Below, in pieces: positions 34,891-46,010 of a stretch of 64,000 nucleotides of DNA (position 1 is its first letter; each line of letters starts with the position of its first letter). The DNA is from Saccharomycodes ludwigii. Its lineage: Eukaryota; Ascomycota; Saccharomycetes; Saccharomycodales; Saccharomycodaceae. A program made the translations under genes and the position numbers. The notes beneath the pieces are model-generated. The model had not been told where the DNA came from. It saw only the letters and a program-made list of their open reading frames with translations, and made no database searches. Location of the stretch: contig NC_060200.1 in NCBI RefSeq assembly GCF_020623625.1, forward strand, positions 558,001 to 622,000, read 5' to 3'.

Positions 34891-35493
34891 CCTTTAAAAA
34901 CAATGGTATGAATATTTAAATGGAAATAGAATTAAAAAATAGAAAAGAAGAAGAAAAATATTCACCATTCATATCATGTTTTTGTTTGAGATAAAGTTTA
35001 TATTTTCATTTTCTTATTATTATTATTATTATTATTTTTTTTTTTTTTTTTTTATTGAGCTAATAATTACATATGATAATGGTAGAATTATGTAGCAATT
35101 TGTATACACAGAACATGTATATATATAATCCATGTATATAAGTACAAAAATAATCAAACGTATCACAACATTGAATTTTCTGACTCTTTTTGGTATGTGT
35201 TCTGTATGATTACTTTATTTCTTTTTGATGCAAGAATGGGAATTATACTTATCTTTTTTTGGAATTATAAACATTCAAGCCAGCCTATAAAAAAACAGAA
35301 TTTGATAATAATTTTTTAAAAACACAACATTAAATACAAATACTTATTTGATTTATTGTTGGCGTATGCTTTACATTTTTTATATAAAAGTGAAAATGAA
35401 AATAAGGATTATAATATATACATGGAAAAAAGGCACCAAGCAGTTAGTATTGTTAAAAGTAAACAAGCAAATCCTATTCAACAAACAAAAACA
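34891..35493. other. MSS51/COX24 convergent intergenic region
   Basis: This 603-bp 3'-3' gap holds (ATT)n plus a T run at about 35015-35055 and otherwise plain AT-rich DNA. Small open frames here are unsupported. Confidence 0.4.
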
Positions 35494-36464
<971 letters not shown>

Positions 36465-37448
36465 TTAAAAATACATTTTAAAAAAGCCAATGGTAATTAA
36501 TATCTGTAACAAAGCCAGTATAAAAACTAAAAAGAGTTTTTTCTGAGAGACATTTTTAGTTTTTATTGTAAAAAATTTGGATGCTTTTAATTCTTCAAAT
36601 ATAAATGTGATTAACCTGAAGCTAAATTTATTCATCAATTCATCTCTGTTAATTTGTCCTAATTCATTAACAATAGAAGCATTCCAATCAAAGATTTTAC
36701 CAGCAACCTCAATGATGTCTAATTTTTGTTGTTCACTTAGTTTATTCCTAGTCTGAATTTCAAAATTTTTTCTATATTCCATTCTTAATTTATTTTCAGC
36801 AACTACACCATCCTCGCTGAAAGTGAAAAACTTAGTACCCTTTTTACTAATTTCTTCTTTTGACAAATGTCCAATGCTTGGAAATAAACCGCTGTTTTTG
36901 TAAAGAGTGCTTCTCATGACACGACCGCCAGCAAACAAAGCTAAATATTCAACATGACAGTAAGCCAAAATAACCCATGGTTTTAAAAGTGTCATTTCAT
37001 GAATGTAGTCGATAAAATCCTGTTGTTTAGATGGTAATTGAGAACTTTGTTCCTTTAAAAATTTGTCAAAAGTTTGTTTCGTGGGGAATTCTTTTGAATA
37101 AAAAAAACACAAATCATTATATAAATTACCAGTTCTATAAAATTCATCCATCCAAAACCCACGTAATATTTCCCCAGTTAAATTATTGCTGCTATTGTCA
37201 GACATCAATCTTTGGATTTCCTCTTCGATAGCTTTGAAAACAAAATAAAAGGCTAGCAACCCTTGTCGATATATAAATCCATGTTTCATTGCCATAGCAA
37301 ATTTAAGACTCATTGTTTTATCGATTTTGTTATGTTGTTCCCTTGTATTAAAGTTAATTCTGTTGGCTAGAGCACCAGTGTCAGTTGGTGAGGGAATGAT
37401 GGTATGGTTCGTATTTTCATTAATAATTTTTGTTGTTGAAGGAGACAT
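36465..37448 (-). CDS. HMX1: Haem oxygenase, ER tail-anchored
   Basis: Hmx1 degrades haem to biliverdin, releasing iron; it is an ER membrane protein induced by iron starvation. The 327-residue protein (about 317 in S. cerevisiae) has LANRINFNTREQHNKID with His39 as likely proximal haem ligand. The haem oxygenase helix MKHGFIYRQGLLAFYFVFKA follows. The last 24 residues (304-327, KLFLVFILALLQILITIGFF...) form a membrane anchor. Confidence 0.95.
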   Translation of the reverse strand: MSPSTTKIINENTNHTIIPSPTDTGALANRINFNTREQHNKIDKTMSLKFAMAMKHGFIYRQGLLAFYFVFKAIEEEIQRLMSDNSSNNLTGEILRGFWMDEFYRTGNLYNDLCFFYSKEFPTKQTFDKFLKEQSSQLPSKQQDFIDYIHEMTLLKPWVILAYCHVEYLALFAGGRVMRSTLYKNSGLFPSIGHLSKEEISKKGTKFFTFSEDGVVAENKLRMEYRKNFEIQTRNKLSEQQKLDIIEVAGKIFDWNASIVNELGQINRDELMNKFSFRLITFIFEELKASKFFTIKTKNVSQKKLFLVFILALLQILITIGFFKMYF

Positions 37449-38256
37449 GTTTATGGTTTTTAGTAATCTTTATCAGTTATTATTGTTATTATTCTTTTTT
37501 TTTTTTTTTTCTAATGAGTTCTGTTATAAATAAATCAATAAATGAATAAATAAACAAGATTATAAAATAAGATTAAAATTGTTACAATAAATAATTAGAT
37601 GATTGAGTTAACCTCTTTATATACTTTTTTTTTTCTTTTTTAAAAGTTGTTTATATCTTGATGTATAAAAATATTTGAAATGATTATGGTCTATTCATAT
37701 CAACAAATTAAAGAAAACAAGAAGGGTGGCAATGATTGTATATAATCACAGTTTGTTTTTGTACAAGCCAACCACTCCTTTTATTTGAATTTCAAGAGTT
37801 TGCCAGTTTAAACAACATAATTCTACACCCATTTCGACTTCCCTTTATCCTTTTTTTTTTTATTTTTCCTGTTTAGCTCATTCTCACTTACAAACTCCCC
37901 CCTCTTTCGCCCGATAATTCCTTTAAGGTCATGTGATTGTTTACGTGCATGAGTTTCTGTGGCTAGTAAATGGAATATAATAAATGGAAGAAATCTCCAA
38001 CTAAAAAAAAAAGACACACAGATTCCAATCAAGACTCATTTGAGGGGTGCAAAACACGCATAGGTATCAAACAAATAAAAACAATAACAAAAAAACAAAT
38101 ACTTGCGCAGAACAAAAAAGCAAATCTAAAGAGGAAATGGAGTTGCTGGGTATTATTATGTAATATTTTATTTATTTATTTATTCTTTTGAAAGGGGTGT
38201 ATTACACAGAGGTATACCAATTTTAAAAGAAAGATAAATAGAAAAAAAAAAAAAAA

Positions 38257-38287
<31 letters not shown>

Positions 38288-38444
38288 ATCGTCAGTATAA
38301 TCACATCTACAGTAAGTTAAATGTTACTTATTATATTATATAACCGACTTATTGCCATGTGTTTACCAGTAAGTCATAAATGTTGTTTTTATCATTACAA
38401 TCCTCTTTTCTCTCCCCCTCCCCCCTTTTTAACATCCCTTCTGA
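37449..38444. promoter_or_regulatory. HMX1 upstream region and CDC9 3' flank
   Basis: This 996-bp gap contains an Aft1-like core TGCACCC on the minus strand at 38045-38051, about 600 bp upstream of HMX1. A Cbf1-type TCATGTGA lies near 37929-37936, and (TAAA)n spans 38257-38289. No gene was seen. Confidence 0.45.
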
Positions 38445-40655
38445 TTATTGTATGTGATTTTGTGACTGATAAAAATCGATAACTTGGTTAGAAGTAGTAG
38501 CATCCTCTATATTTTTATCAGTCCTGATTTTAAGAAATCTAGGAAATCTTAAGGAGATACCCTTACCCAAAGTGTTTATACCAGCTTTATAAATAGGTGA
38601 TAACGACAAATCAGCAGTTAAAACTTCAAATAACATAGTCGGATCAAACCAAACGTCAGGAACAGCGCTGTTATCGAAAACGTAAAAGGATTTGGGTTGT
38701 TCAATTTCGGTTGGATGCAAAGTTTCATACAATTTGCTTAACATTTCATCTGAAAATCCAGTACCGATTTTGCAACAAGTTTCATATTCACCAGTGTCAT
38801 CATTATAACACCCCAACAAAAATCCACCGTACCCGCCTGTCCTTTTTCCTCTACCATGATACGCGCCCATCACACATAAATCAAGCGAGTCACCAACGCC
38901 TGCTAAATAATCCTTTTTCAATTTTAACCAATTCCTTGATCTTTTGCTTGGTTCATAATGAGACTCTTTGCCATCCAAAACTTTGACCATTAGACCCTCA
39001 CAAGAATTTTGCACTGACTGATCCAAATAGTTTTGCATTTCGTCAATATCCGTTGTAATTATTTGATTGGCAAATTGCAATTCTCCCGGCACTGGTTTCA
39101 GCACTTTGTGTAACACTTCTCGTCTCTCTTTTAAAGTTTTGTTAATTAAAACTTCATCATTATATAATAAGCAATCAAATATAAACAAACAGACTCTAAC
39201 TTTAACTTTTAAGGCATCAACATCTTTTCTTTTTCTAGTGCTCAATATCTGGAACGGTAAAATTTTCATTTGCTCCACGTCATAAGCAACAGCTTCGCCA
39301 TCCAATATTAGTGTAATCATGGAATCTTGGTCTCTTATGTATTTCTTTAGATCTATTTCAGGGTATCTTTCGGTCATATTTTCTGAATTTCTGGAATATA
39401 CTCTAAAACTACCATCTGCTAATAAATGAACTTGTGCTCTTTCTCCATCATATTTATATTCGCAAGTAAAAGTTTCTCCTTGAAACCTATCCAACACTTC
39501 ACTAACACTTTTAGTTGGTTTAGCCAACATGGGTTTTAATGGAATACCAGGAGTAATTTTGATAAATTTGCTTAGATTAGAGATTCCATATTCTAAACAA
39601 GTGTCGATAATAATTTCGTAATTAGGCACTTGGCAAAAACTTTCTCTAATTAAATCTGTTGCCTCTTCGACAGTAATTGAAGTATTATTGCTATCGCTTT
39701 TATTGTTATTGTCAAGCTCCCTTTTTAGTAGAGATTGTGCCAAGGAAATTAAAACTGTCTTTTCTGCTAATCCAATCCTTAATTTACTTTCTAAAGATCT
39801 AATCAAAAATTTGGCCTCGTTCCCGCTACAATTAGTCAACATTTTTTTAATCAGCCCGATTTTCTTTGTTTGAGAATTAGTTCCAGTTGTCGTCGCAATT
39901 TTAGTCAAAGTTTCAAAAACTTCTTTGCAACTCATTGGTTTTGGCTTGAACATGGTCGGTTGATTGGACCTGGCTTTAGATGCAACCATTCCTAAATCAC
40001 CGTGATCTTTGTAACTAGATCTAATCTTAGCCGATTTTTTCCCGGTAGATTCTGCAATTGCCTTGATCAACAAACCTTCCCCTAGCCCCAATTCTAAATT
40101 TGATACGTAATCCGGACCTAATCTATTAATACATAAATAAGTTACAATTTTTAATTGATTTGAATCTATTTCCAAAACTCTATTGAAAAAATCAGTCAAT
40201 TTGGAAGTAATTGATAACCTTGAAGATGTCGATTCTATATCTTGATATAGGTCACACAAGTCTGAATATAATATAATGGGTGAAGTGTCATTTTTATGTA
40301 ATTTTTTGCTAGGTGGAACGGGAACAGTAACTTTAGATAACGGAGAAGATGACAAGTTGTCCTCATTAGATATTTTTTTAGTAGCTGTAGGAGAGATGCC
40401 GCTATGATCTCCTGTTATGGTGTTTTCAGCACTGATATTTTTCGTTATATTATCTGTTTCCGGATCATTTTTTTGCTTCATAGAGGTAAAAAACCTTGCT
40501 AATGTAACTTGTTTTTTGGAACCAATGGTATTATTCTTACTACTCATTATTTTGGACACAAAATATAAATTATAGATATTATTTATGTGATGTAATGATA
40601 TAATTCTTGGAAGAAGATTGGAATTTCTTAGTAGCAATTGGGATAAGATTACCAT
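38445..40655 (-). CDS. CDC9: ATP-dependent DNA ligase I
   Basis: Cdc9 seals Okazaki fragments and repair nicks. The 736-residue protein (about 755 in S. cerevisiae) has a mitochondrial-type leader from Met1 to residue 36 (MVILSQLLLRNSNLLPRIIS...). A second in-frame Met37 lies just upstream of the PCNA-binding PIP box QVTLARFF (49-56). S. cerevisiae CDC9 uses two such starts to make mitochondrial and nuclear forms, and the layout here allows the same. The adenylated lysine is Lys401 in EYKYDGERAQVH. Further ligase motifs are LILDGEAVAYD, EGLMVKVLDG and RSRNWLKLKKDYL. Confidence 0.97.
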   Translation of the reverse strand: MVILSQLLLRNSNLLPRIISLHHINNIYNLYFVSKIMSSKNNTIGSKKQVTLARFFTSMKQKNDPETDNITKNISAENTITGDHSGISPTATKKISNEDNLSSSPLSKVTVPVPPSKKLHKNDTSPIILYSDLCDLYQDIESTSSRLSITSKLTDFFNRVLEIDSNQLKIVTYLCINRLGPDYVSNLELGLGEGLLIKAIAESTGKKSAKIRSSYKDHGDLGMVASKARSNQPTMFKPKPMSCKEVFETLTKIATTTGTNSQTKKIGLIKKMLTNCSGNEAKFLIRSLESKLRIGLAEKTVLISLAQSLLKRELDNNNKSDSNNTSITVEEATDLIRESFCQVPNYEIIIDTCLEYGISNLSKFIKITPGIPLKPMLAKPTKSVSEVLDRFQGETFTCEYKYDGERAQVHLLADGSFRVYSRNSENMTERYPEIDLKKYIRDQDSMITLILDGEAVAYDVEQMKILPFQILSTRKRKDVDALKVKVRVCLFIFDCLLYNDEVLINKTLKERREVLHKVLKPVPGELQFANQIITTDIDEMQNYLDQSVQNSCEGLMVKVLDGKESHYEPSKRSRNWLKLKKDYLAGVGDSLDLCVMGAYHGRGKRTGGYGGFLLGCYNDDTGEYETCCKIGTGFSDEMLSKLYETLHPTEIEQPKSFYVFDNSAVPDVWFDPTMLFEVLTADLSLSPIYKAGINTLGKGISLRFPRFLKIRTDKNIEDATTSNQVIDFYQSQNHIQ

Positions 40656-40860
40656 TTAATAATAATATTAGCAAAATTAAGATAAAATAGAGTTATATCT
40701 AATATATATCAGCAGTGTTATAGAACAAAGAAACTTTGAGAGAATTGTATTAAATTGGTTATAGGATTCGTGATAAAAAAAAAAAAAATTAAGAGGAAAA
40801 AGAAGTGGAAGGTGGGAGTGGGAAAAAGAAAAGATGAAAATAGGAAAATTGAACGCGAAT

Positions 40861-40916
<56 letters not shown>

Positions 40917-41553
40917 CATTTTTTTAAGGCTAACCTTTTTATATGGAACGTTACGCGTTTGAAAAGAAATTTTATTTTCAATTTTGTTTTGTTTTGTTTT
41001 TTTCTTTTTCGTATATTTTCAAACATAGCATGTTCAATATTATATATGTTTCCCAATCATAAAATGATATATAAAAAATGTAACTGAATCTCAATAAAAA
41101 CAAAAATAACAAGTCGGGCAGGGTAACAAAGAAAAGAAAAGAAAAGAAAAGAAAGAAAAATTCGGACATGTAAAGTTGTCCGCAGTCTGCTATATCCGAC
41201 AATCAGCTAACCAAGAGAAGACTATCTACTTGTTTGGTTGTAATATATATTTTTGGTATCTTTTTTTTTTTTTTTTCCTTTTTATTTTTAATTTTTTTTT
41301 TTTTTAAGGAGGTTTAATATTACTTTTCTACTTCTTTTGTCAATATTAAATTTAAAAAAAAAAACCCTTCTCCCTCTCTCAAACTTTCTTTTTCTAACTT
41401 CAGCTATCGATCCGTAGAATTACATAAATAAAGCTAAATCTATCAGGAACAAAAAATATACCCATTTTTATAAAAAGAAAAGAAAAAAAAAAGAAAAGAA
41501 AAGAAAAAAAGAAAAAAGAAAAAAAGAAAAATTTAAGCAAACAATTCAGAAAT
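40656..41553. promoter_or_regulatory. Divergent CDC9/ENT intergenic region
   Basis: This 898-bp region has an exact MCB element ACGCGT at 40953-40958 and ACGCGA at 40853-40858, fitting cell-cycle control of CDC9. It also has a run of 54 T (40863-40916), a CGGACA-N8-TGTCCG inverted pair (41163-41182) and A/G-rich simple sequence before ENT. Confidence 0.6.
40863..40916. repeat. Run of 54 T
   Basis: An uninterrupted T homopolymer, the longest in the window, lies between the two MCB-like sites upstream of CDC9. Such runs exclude nucleosomes; the exact length is uncertain in any sequencing. Confidence 0.9.
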
Positions 41554-43164
41554 ATGGCTAGAGTATGGAGTTCCGCTAAAAATATGGTCCATGGGTATTC
41601 TGCAGCCCAAGTTTGTGTTAGAGAAGCCACCTCGAATGCTCCTGAGGGACCTTCTGTCGACCAATTAGATGAAATAGCAAGTAGATCGTATGATGCGGAT
41701 CAATTTTTCGAAATTATGGATATGCTAGATAAGAGATTGAACAGTAAGGGTAAATATTGGAAACACGTTGCAAAAGCGCTAACCGTTTTAGATTACTTAG
41801 CTAGAAATGGATCTGAGAATTGTGTTACTTGGTGTCAAGTTAATTTATACATCATTAAAACATTAAAAGAATTTTATTATGCTGATGACTCAGGGAAAGA
41901 TTTTGGTCAAATTATCAGGGTTAAAGCCAAGGAATTGAGCTCTTTATTACAAGATGAAGATAGATTAAAAGAAGAAAGAAGCTTATCAAAAAATGCAGGA
42001 CGCGGAGCTGCCCGTAGGAGGGCTGGCAGTGGTAGTGGTTCTTCTCGTTATGATGACGATTTGCAAAGGGCCTTGGAAGAAAGTAAATTAACTGCGCAAG
42101 AAGATGAGAATAGGAGGAGAGGTTTGGCACCTAATGGAAGTGAAGATGATGATTTGCAGACCGCTTTGAAATTGTCTAAAGAAGAAGAAGAATTAAAACA
42201 ACTACAGGACAAATTAAAGCAACAACAAATGGTTCAAACAGGTGCAACCGGTCAAATCCAATACTACGATGTTTTTGGCAACCCAATAAGTCCTGAGGAA
42301 TATGCCCAATTTCAGTTGCAGCAACAACAGCAAGAAGCTTTGGCCCAGCAAGAAGCCTTGGCTCAGCAACAAGCTTTGGCTCAGCAACAAGCTTTAGCTC
42401 AACAACAAGCTTTGGCTCAACAACAGGCGTTTTTGGCTCAACAACAAGCCATATCTGAACAACAAGCTTTATATCAACAACAATTGATGCAAGCAGACTT
42501 GATATCGGGTAGTAATAATCCATTTTCTATGAATAATGAGGCTGAGAAAAAGAAACAGGAGGCATTAGATAAACAAAGAGAGTTGGAAGAGCAAAAGAGA
42601 AATTTAGAAGAACAGCAAAGACAATGGGAAGAACAGCAAAGAGTACAAAAATTACAAGAGGAAGAAGCACGCAGAAGGCAATTGGAGGACCAAAAGAGAT
42701 TATTGGAAGAAAAGAAGAGACAATTAGAAGAACAACAAAGGTTACAACAACAGCAACAACAGCCATTACAAATGAATAGAACCGGTGATGCCGCTATGAG
42801 TGCCAAATATGGTGAATTAAACACTTTATTGGCTACTGGTACTGGTATTGATACCTTTGGTAACAGTGGTGAAGCACGTATTCCAGCTCAACATACCAAG
42901 ACAGGCACATTTATTAACTCACAAGGTACTGGATTTTATCAAGTTAATGATAAAGATTTATCTAAGAATAATCCCTTTTTGACGTCGCAGTACACCGGTT
43001 TGCCAAGTAGTTCAATTGTTCCCGTACAAACCGGGTTTGGTTTTGGTAATCAACTTCAGCCACAACAACAAAACTACAATGCTGCTAACAATATTAACAA
43101 TACCAGTAGTGAGAATAGTGCCAATAACAATGGTAATGCTGGTTACAGTTTAATTGACTTGTAA
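41554..43164 (+). CDS. ENT1: Epsin (single orthologue of Ent1 and Ent2)
   Basis: Epsins link PI(4,5)P2, ubiquitinated cargo, clathrin and Ede1-type EH proteins during endocytosis. The 536-residue protein has the ENTH domain at about 1-140, then two ubiquitin-interacting motifs: DDDLQRALEESK (167-178) and EDDDLQTALKLSK (about 197-209). A Gln/Ala repeat (ALAQQQ) and coiled-coil QQQ/EEQ segments follow. Two NPF motifs (NNPFSM, NNPFLT) come next, and a C-terminal clathrin box LIDL ends the protein. S. cerevisiae has two copies, ENT1 (YDL161W) and ENT2 (YLR206W). This lone gene sits where both chromosome blocks meet, so it is their pre-duplication counterpart; the symbol could equally be ENT2. Confidence 0.95.
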   Translation: MARVWSSAKNMVHGYSAAQVCVREATSNAPEGPSVDQLDEIASRSYDADQFFEIMDMLDKRLNSKGKYWKHVAKALTVLDYLARNGSENCVTWCQVNLYIIKTLKEFYYADDSGKDFGQIIRVKAKELSSLLQDEDRLKEERSLSKNAGRGAARRRAGSGSGSSRYDDDLQRALEESKLTAQEDENRRRGLAPNGSEDDDLQTALKLSKEEEELKQLQDKLKQQQMVQTGATGQIQYYDVFGNPISPEEYAQFQLQQQQQEALAQQEALAQQQALAQQQALAQQQALAQQQAFLAQQQAISEQQALYQQQLMQADLISGSNNPFSMNNEAEKKKQEALDKQRELEEQKRNLEEQQRQWEEQQRVQKLQEEEARRRQLEDQKRLLEEKKRQLEEQQRLQQQQQQPLQMNRTGDAAMSAKYGELNTLLATGTGIDTFGNSGEARIPAQHTKTGTFINSQGTGFYQVNDKDLSKNNPFLTSQYTGLPSSSIVPVQTGFGFGNQLQPQQQNYNAANNINNTSSENSANNNGNAGYSLIDL

Positions 43165-43792
43165 TAATAATAATTTGAATTCTTATATCTCATTAGTTTA
43201 TTTAGTCGATTCACCATTATATTATACAGATATATACGAACTATTTACTATTCCGATTGTTTTTCTTTTTTTTTTTTTTTTTTGTGATTTATGTTTATAA
43301 ATATAATATTTTGTCTATTTTTGTTATTGTTATTGTTGTTGTTGTTGTTGTTGTTGTTTCTATTTATCTTTATAAATGGTATATGGTTTATTATGTTTAT
43401 TTTACTGTTTGGTTTGTTTTATTATATTGTATATTTTTCATCAAACTTTATATAATTTTACAACACTGTTCGAATCACACTTAGTGATAATAAGCCACTT
43501 GCTACAAGATTTTACCACTTTACGGATCCTCTCAATCAAGTTAACGAAATAAATTGATAGTTATATAAAATTAACTGTTTTGCCTATACACCTCTCTCCC
43601 AATAATCCGTGTATTTTCCTCATACACAAATCAACATGTACTACATAATAAAACTGAATTCTATCCTATTTTTATATTTTTAAAAGCTGAAGTGCAATCC
43701 TTACATTTAATCACGAACAATAAATAAAAGATTTTCTCATATTTTTTTTTTTTTTTTTTTTTTTCTCTATTTTAAACATGTAAAGAAGGAAG
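43165..43792. other. ENT/MHF2 convergent intergenic region
   Basis: This 628-bp 3'-3' gap has T runs (43267-43283, 43742-43764) and a (TTG)n tract near 43333-43358. No gene was seen. Confidence 0.4.
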
Positions 43793-44071
43793 TTAAGTAT
43801 CTAGTAACAAAATTCCGGCGATCTTACTTAAATCTTCTTCAGTTAGTTTGATTTGTTCTACATTATTCCCATTCCTATGAGTATCACTACCTTTCTTATG
43901 CTCAACTGCTCTAAGTACTGCTTCCTGAATAAATAGTTGTATAAAATTTTCTGTTTTGACTAAAACATGCTTATCAACAGGGATAATTTGATCATTATTA
44001 TTTGGTTTTAAAGTCTCTTCAAAGATTTTTTGCACATTTGATTTATTGATGATTGTATGAGTTTCATTCAT
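43793..44071 (-). CDS. MHF2: Histone-fold protein Mhf2 (CENP-X homologue)
   Basis: Mhf2 pairs with Mhf1 (CENP-S) to form a histone-fold complex that recruits the Mph1/FANCM helicase and also works at kinetochores. The 92-residue protein (about 80 in S. cerevisiae) has the short CENP-X pattern: IINKSNVQKIFEETLK, a helix with TENFIQLFIQEAVLRAVEHK, then IKLTEEDLSKIAGILLLD. Position next to the epsin gene matches YDL160C-A after YDL161W. Confidence 0.9.
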   Translation of the reverse strand: MNETHTIINKSNVQKIFEETLKPNNNDQIIPVDKHVLVKTENFIQLFIQEAVLRAVEHKKGSDTHRNGNNVEQIKLTEEDLSKIAGILLLDT

Positions 44072-44227
44072 GAACGTGTTTGAATTATTATGATTTATTT
44101 GTATCGACGGATAGCAGTTTGTTTTATAGATTGGTTAATTACTTGCGACAAATATTTTTTTTTTTTTTGCTCTTTTTTTGCTCCTCTTTTTTCCGTTTGA
44201 TTTAGTATTGAAAGAATAAATTTTGCC

Positions 44228-44268
<41 letters not shown>

Positions 44269-44303
44269 TATATGTATATATATTTATTGATATAAGTGAC
44301 TGT

Positions 44304-45512
44304 TTAGCGTATTTTATAAAATTTATAATTATAATACATAGTAAATGCACTACTGGAACTCGAGGAAAGAAAAGAAGACTCTGAGGATACCACTGGTCGC
44401 ACTTTCAATTCCAAATAAATTTCTGAAATAGCCACATCAGGATCTAATGAAATTGGCATTAATATATACCCATTCCCGTATTCGATTTGATCAGTATTTC
44501 TATTGCAACCAAAACCATTTGTAGATCTTCTGATGTTTTCTCTTCGTATTAGTTTTGTATTATTGGCTTCCAATTTATATCGAGGCAGCGTACTTAATAG
44601 CAAAAGAATGTTTGTTGCCGGTTTTCTATCCTGAGAAGTGTCATTAGTTTTTAGCTCTATTGTAATATTTTTAGTTTTAATAAACATTCCAACAGACTTA
44701 ATAATTTCAATATCAAACATACCATGATATGAGGTTTCGTTAAGTACATTTAATTGTATTTTCAACAAATCTTGTCTAACAGCAGAGGTATTTTTTTCCT
44801 GAACCGAAACTATGAAGCATAACGGAATTGGAAAAGTTTGCGTCACGATCGAATTAGTAAGGGGGAAGGTCACTTTAGATGCGCTCAGTGCCATATATTC
44901 CAATATTTCTGCGCATGATATGCATTGAAGCAAATAACAGTTTTGCAATTCAATTAATCCAGGTGTAATGGCGTGATGATCATTTTTAACCTCTAAAATG
45001 GTGTTATCATGATTGTCGTCTCTATCAGTCGTAAAATAATGCAGTAAATCATAAAATTTGGAATATAATTGGTGATAAATTGTATTAATGTCACTGCTTC
45101 CCTCGTATTTAAAACCACACCTATAACAACAAAGTTTAACTATTTCAGAATTCTGAGGAATAGTAGTAACAGTAGCACTGGATTGTGATAAACGTAAATT
45201 TTCACAGTTGGGACAACTAAAGCAATGAGGGCAATATTCTTTTTCTGCTCTTCTGTCGATGTTAGCGTGTCTTCTATAGTTTTTGTTGTAGTTATTTAAT
45301 GAAACATAGTTTCCCTGATTGTTAAATCTCGTCGGACTATCTTGTTGTATGTAGTGACAATATTTACAATATTTATATACAAAACAGTTTGTATCTGTGC
45401 TTCTGCAACAATATTTGCATTGTATCAATTTACAGTATGTGCAAAATTGAAGGTCTGTATAATTGTTATATATTTTACAACTTTCACATTTTAATTGGCT
45501 TATATAACACAT
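44304..45512 (-). CDS. Dynactin p62 (DCTN4)-like zinc-binding protein
   Basis: The 402-residue protein begins with a dense Cys pattern: Cys9/12, Cys24/27, Cys32/35, Cys49/52. Then comes EKEYCPHCFSCPNCENL (Cys94/97/100/103) and LCCYRCGFKYEG (Cys128/129/132). This spacing, especially CxxCFxCPxC followed by a CxxC-type pair, is that of the dynactin p62 family. The remaining 270 residues look beta-rich, with a Ser-rich stretch near the C-terminus. p62 sits at the pointed end of the dynactin complex, which activates dynein. As far as I know S. cerevisiae lacks a clear p62, and no S. cerevisiae gene lies in this position. The family assignment is from pattern only; another zinc-ribbon protein is possible. 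Confidence 0.65.
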   Translation of the reverse strand: MCYISQLKCESCKIYNNYTDLQFCTYCKLIQCKYCCRSTDTNCFVYKYCKYCHYIQQDSPTRFNNQGNYVSLNNYNKNYRRHANIDRRAEKEYCPHCFSCPNCENLRLSQSSATVTTIPQNSEIVKLCCYRCGFKYEGSSDINTIYHQLYSKFYDLLHYFTTDRDDNHDNTILEVKNDHHAITPGLIELQNCYLLQCISCAEILEYMALSASKVTFPLTNSIVTQTFPIPLCFIVSVQEKNTSAVRQDLLKIQLNVLNETSYHGMFDIEIIKSVGMFIKTKNITIELKTNDTSQDRKPATNILLLLSTLPRYKLEANNTKLIRRENIRRSTNGFGCNRNTDQIEYGNGYILMPISLDPDVAISEIYLELKVRPVVSSESSFLSSSSSSAFTMYYNYKFYKIR

Positions 45513-46010
45513 TTTTTTTTTGTTTATTACAATTATTGGTTACAATTATTAGTTGCGACGTATTGCTAAATAAATGAAATAAAATAAATAAATATAAAAT
45601 AAATTCATGTGAGGGAAATATTTGACGGGTAGGCTGTGTAAAAAGTGCGGGTAAGTTATTTTTTTGCAGTTGATCCAGGAACCAAAAAAAGGTGTGGGTG
45701 TTGAGAAAACAGATTTTAAATTTTAAGAACGAGTTTAAATAATTATTTTATGGCTTTATTTCTTAGAATTCTTTTGACTACTTTTTAATACTTTTGTTTA
45801 TTGAATAACAATGAGAAAATAAAATAAAAACAGAAATAATACTAAAAGAAAACTGCGTGAGTGTAATAATAATAACTTCACCACCAATAATTCCACAAAT
45901 TAAAACCCTATCTTAGAGCATTAAGTGTTCCATACAACGTTGTTACAGTATAGTAAAAAATAAAGAATTAAAAAAAAAAAATCGGTTAACAAACCTCCAT
46001 CCCATAAATA
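45513..46010. promoter_or_regulatory. Divergent p62-like/HRD3 intergenic region
   Basis: This 498-bp region has a Reb1-like CGGGTAA at 45648-45654 near its centre. Otherwise it is plain AT-rich DNA with short A runs before HRD3. Confidence 0.45.
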
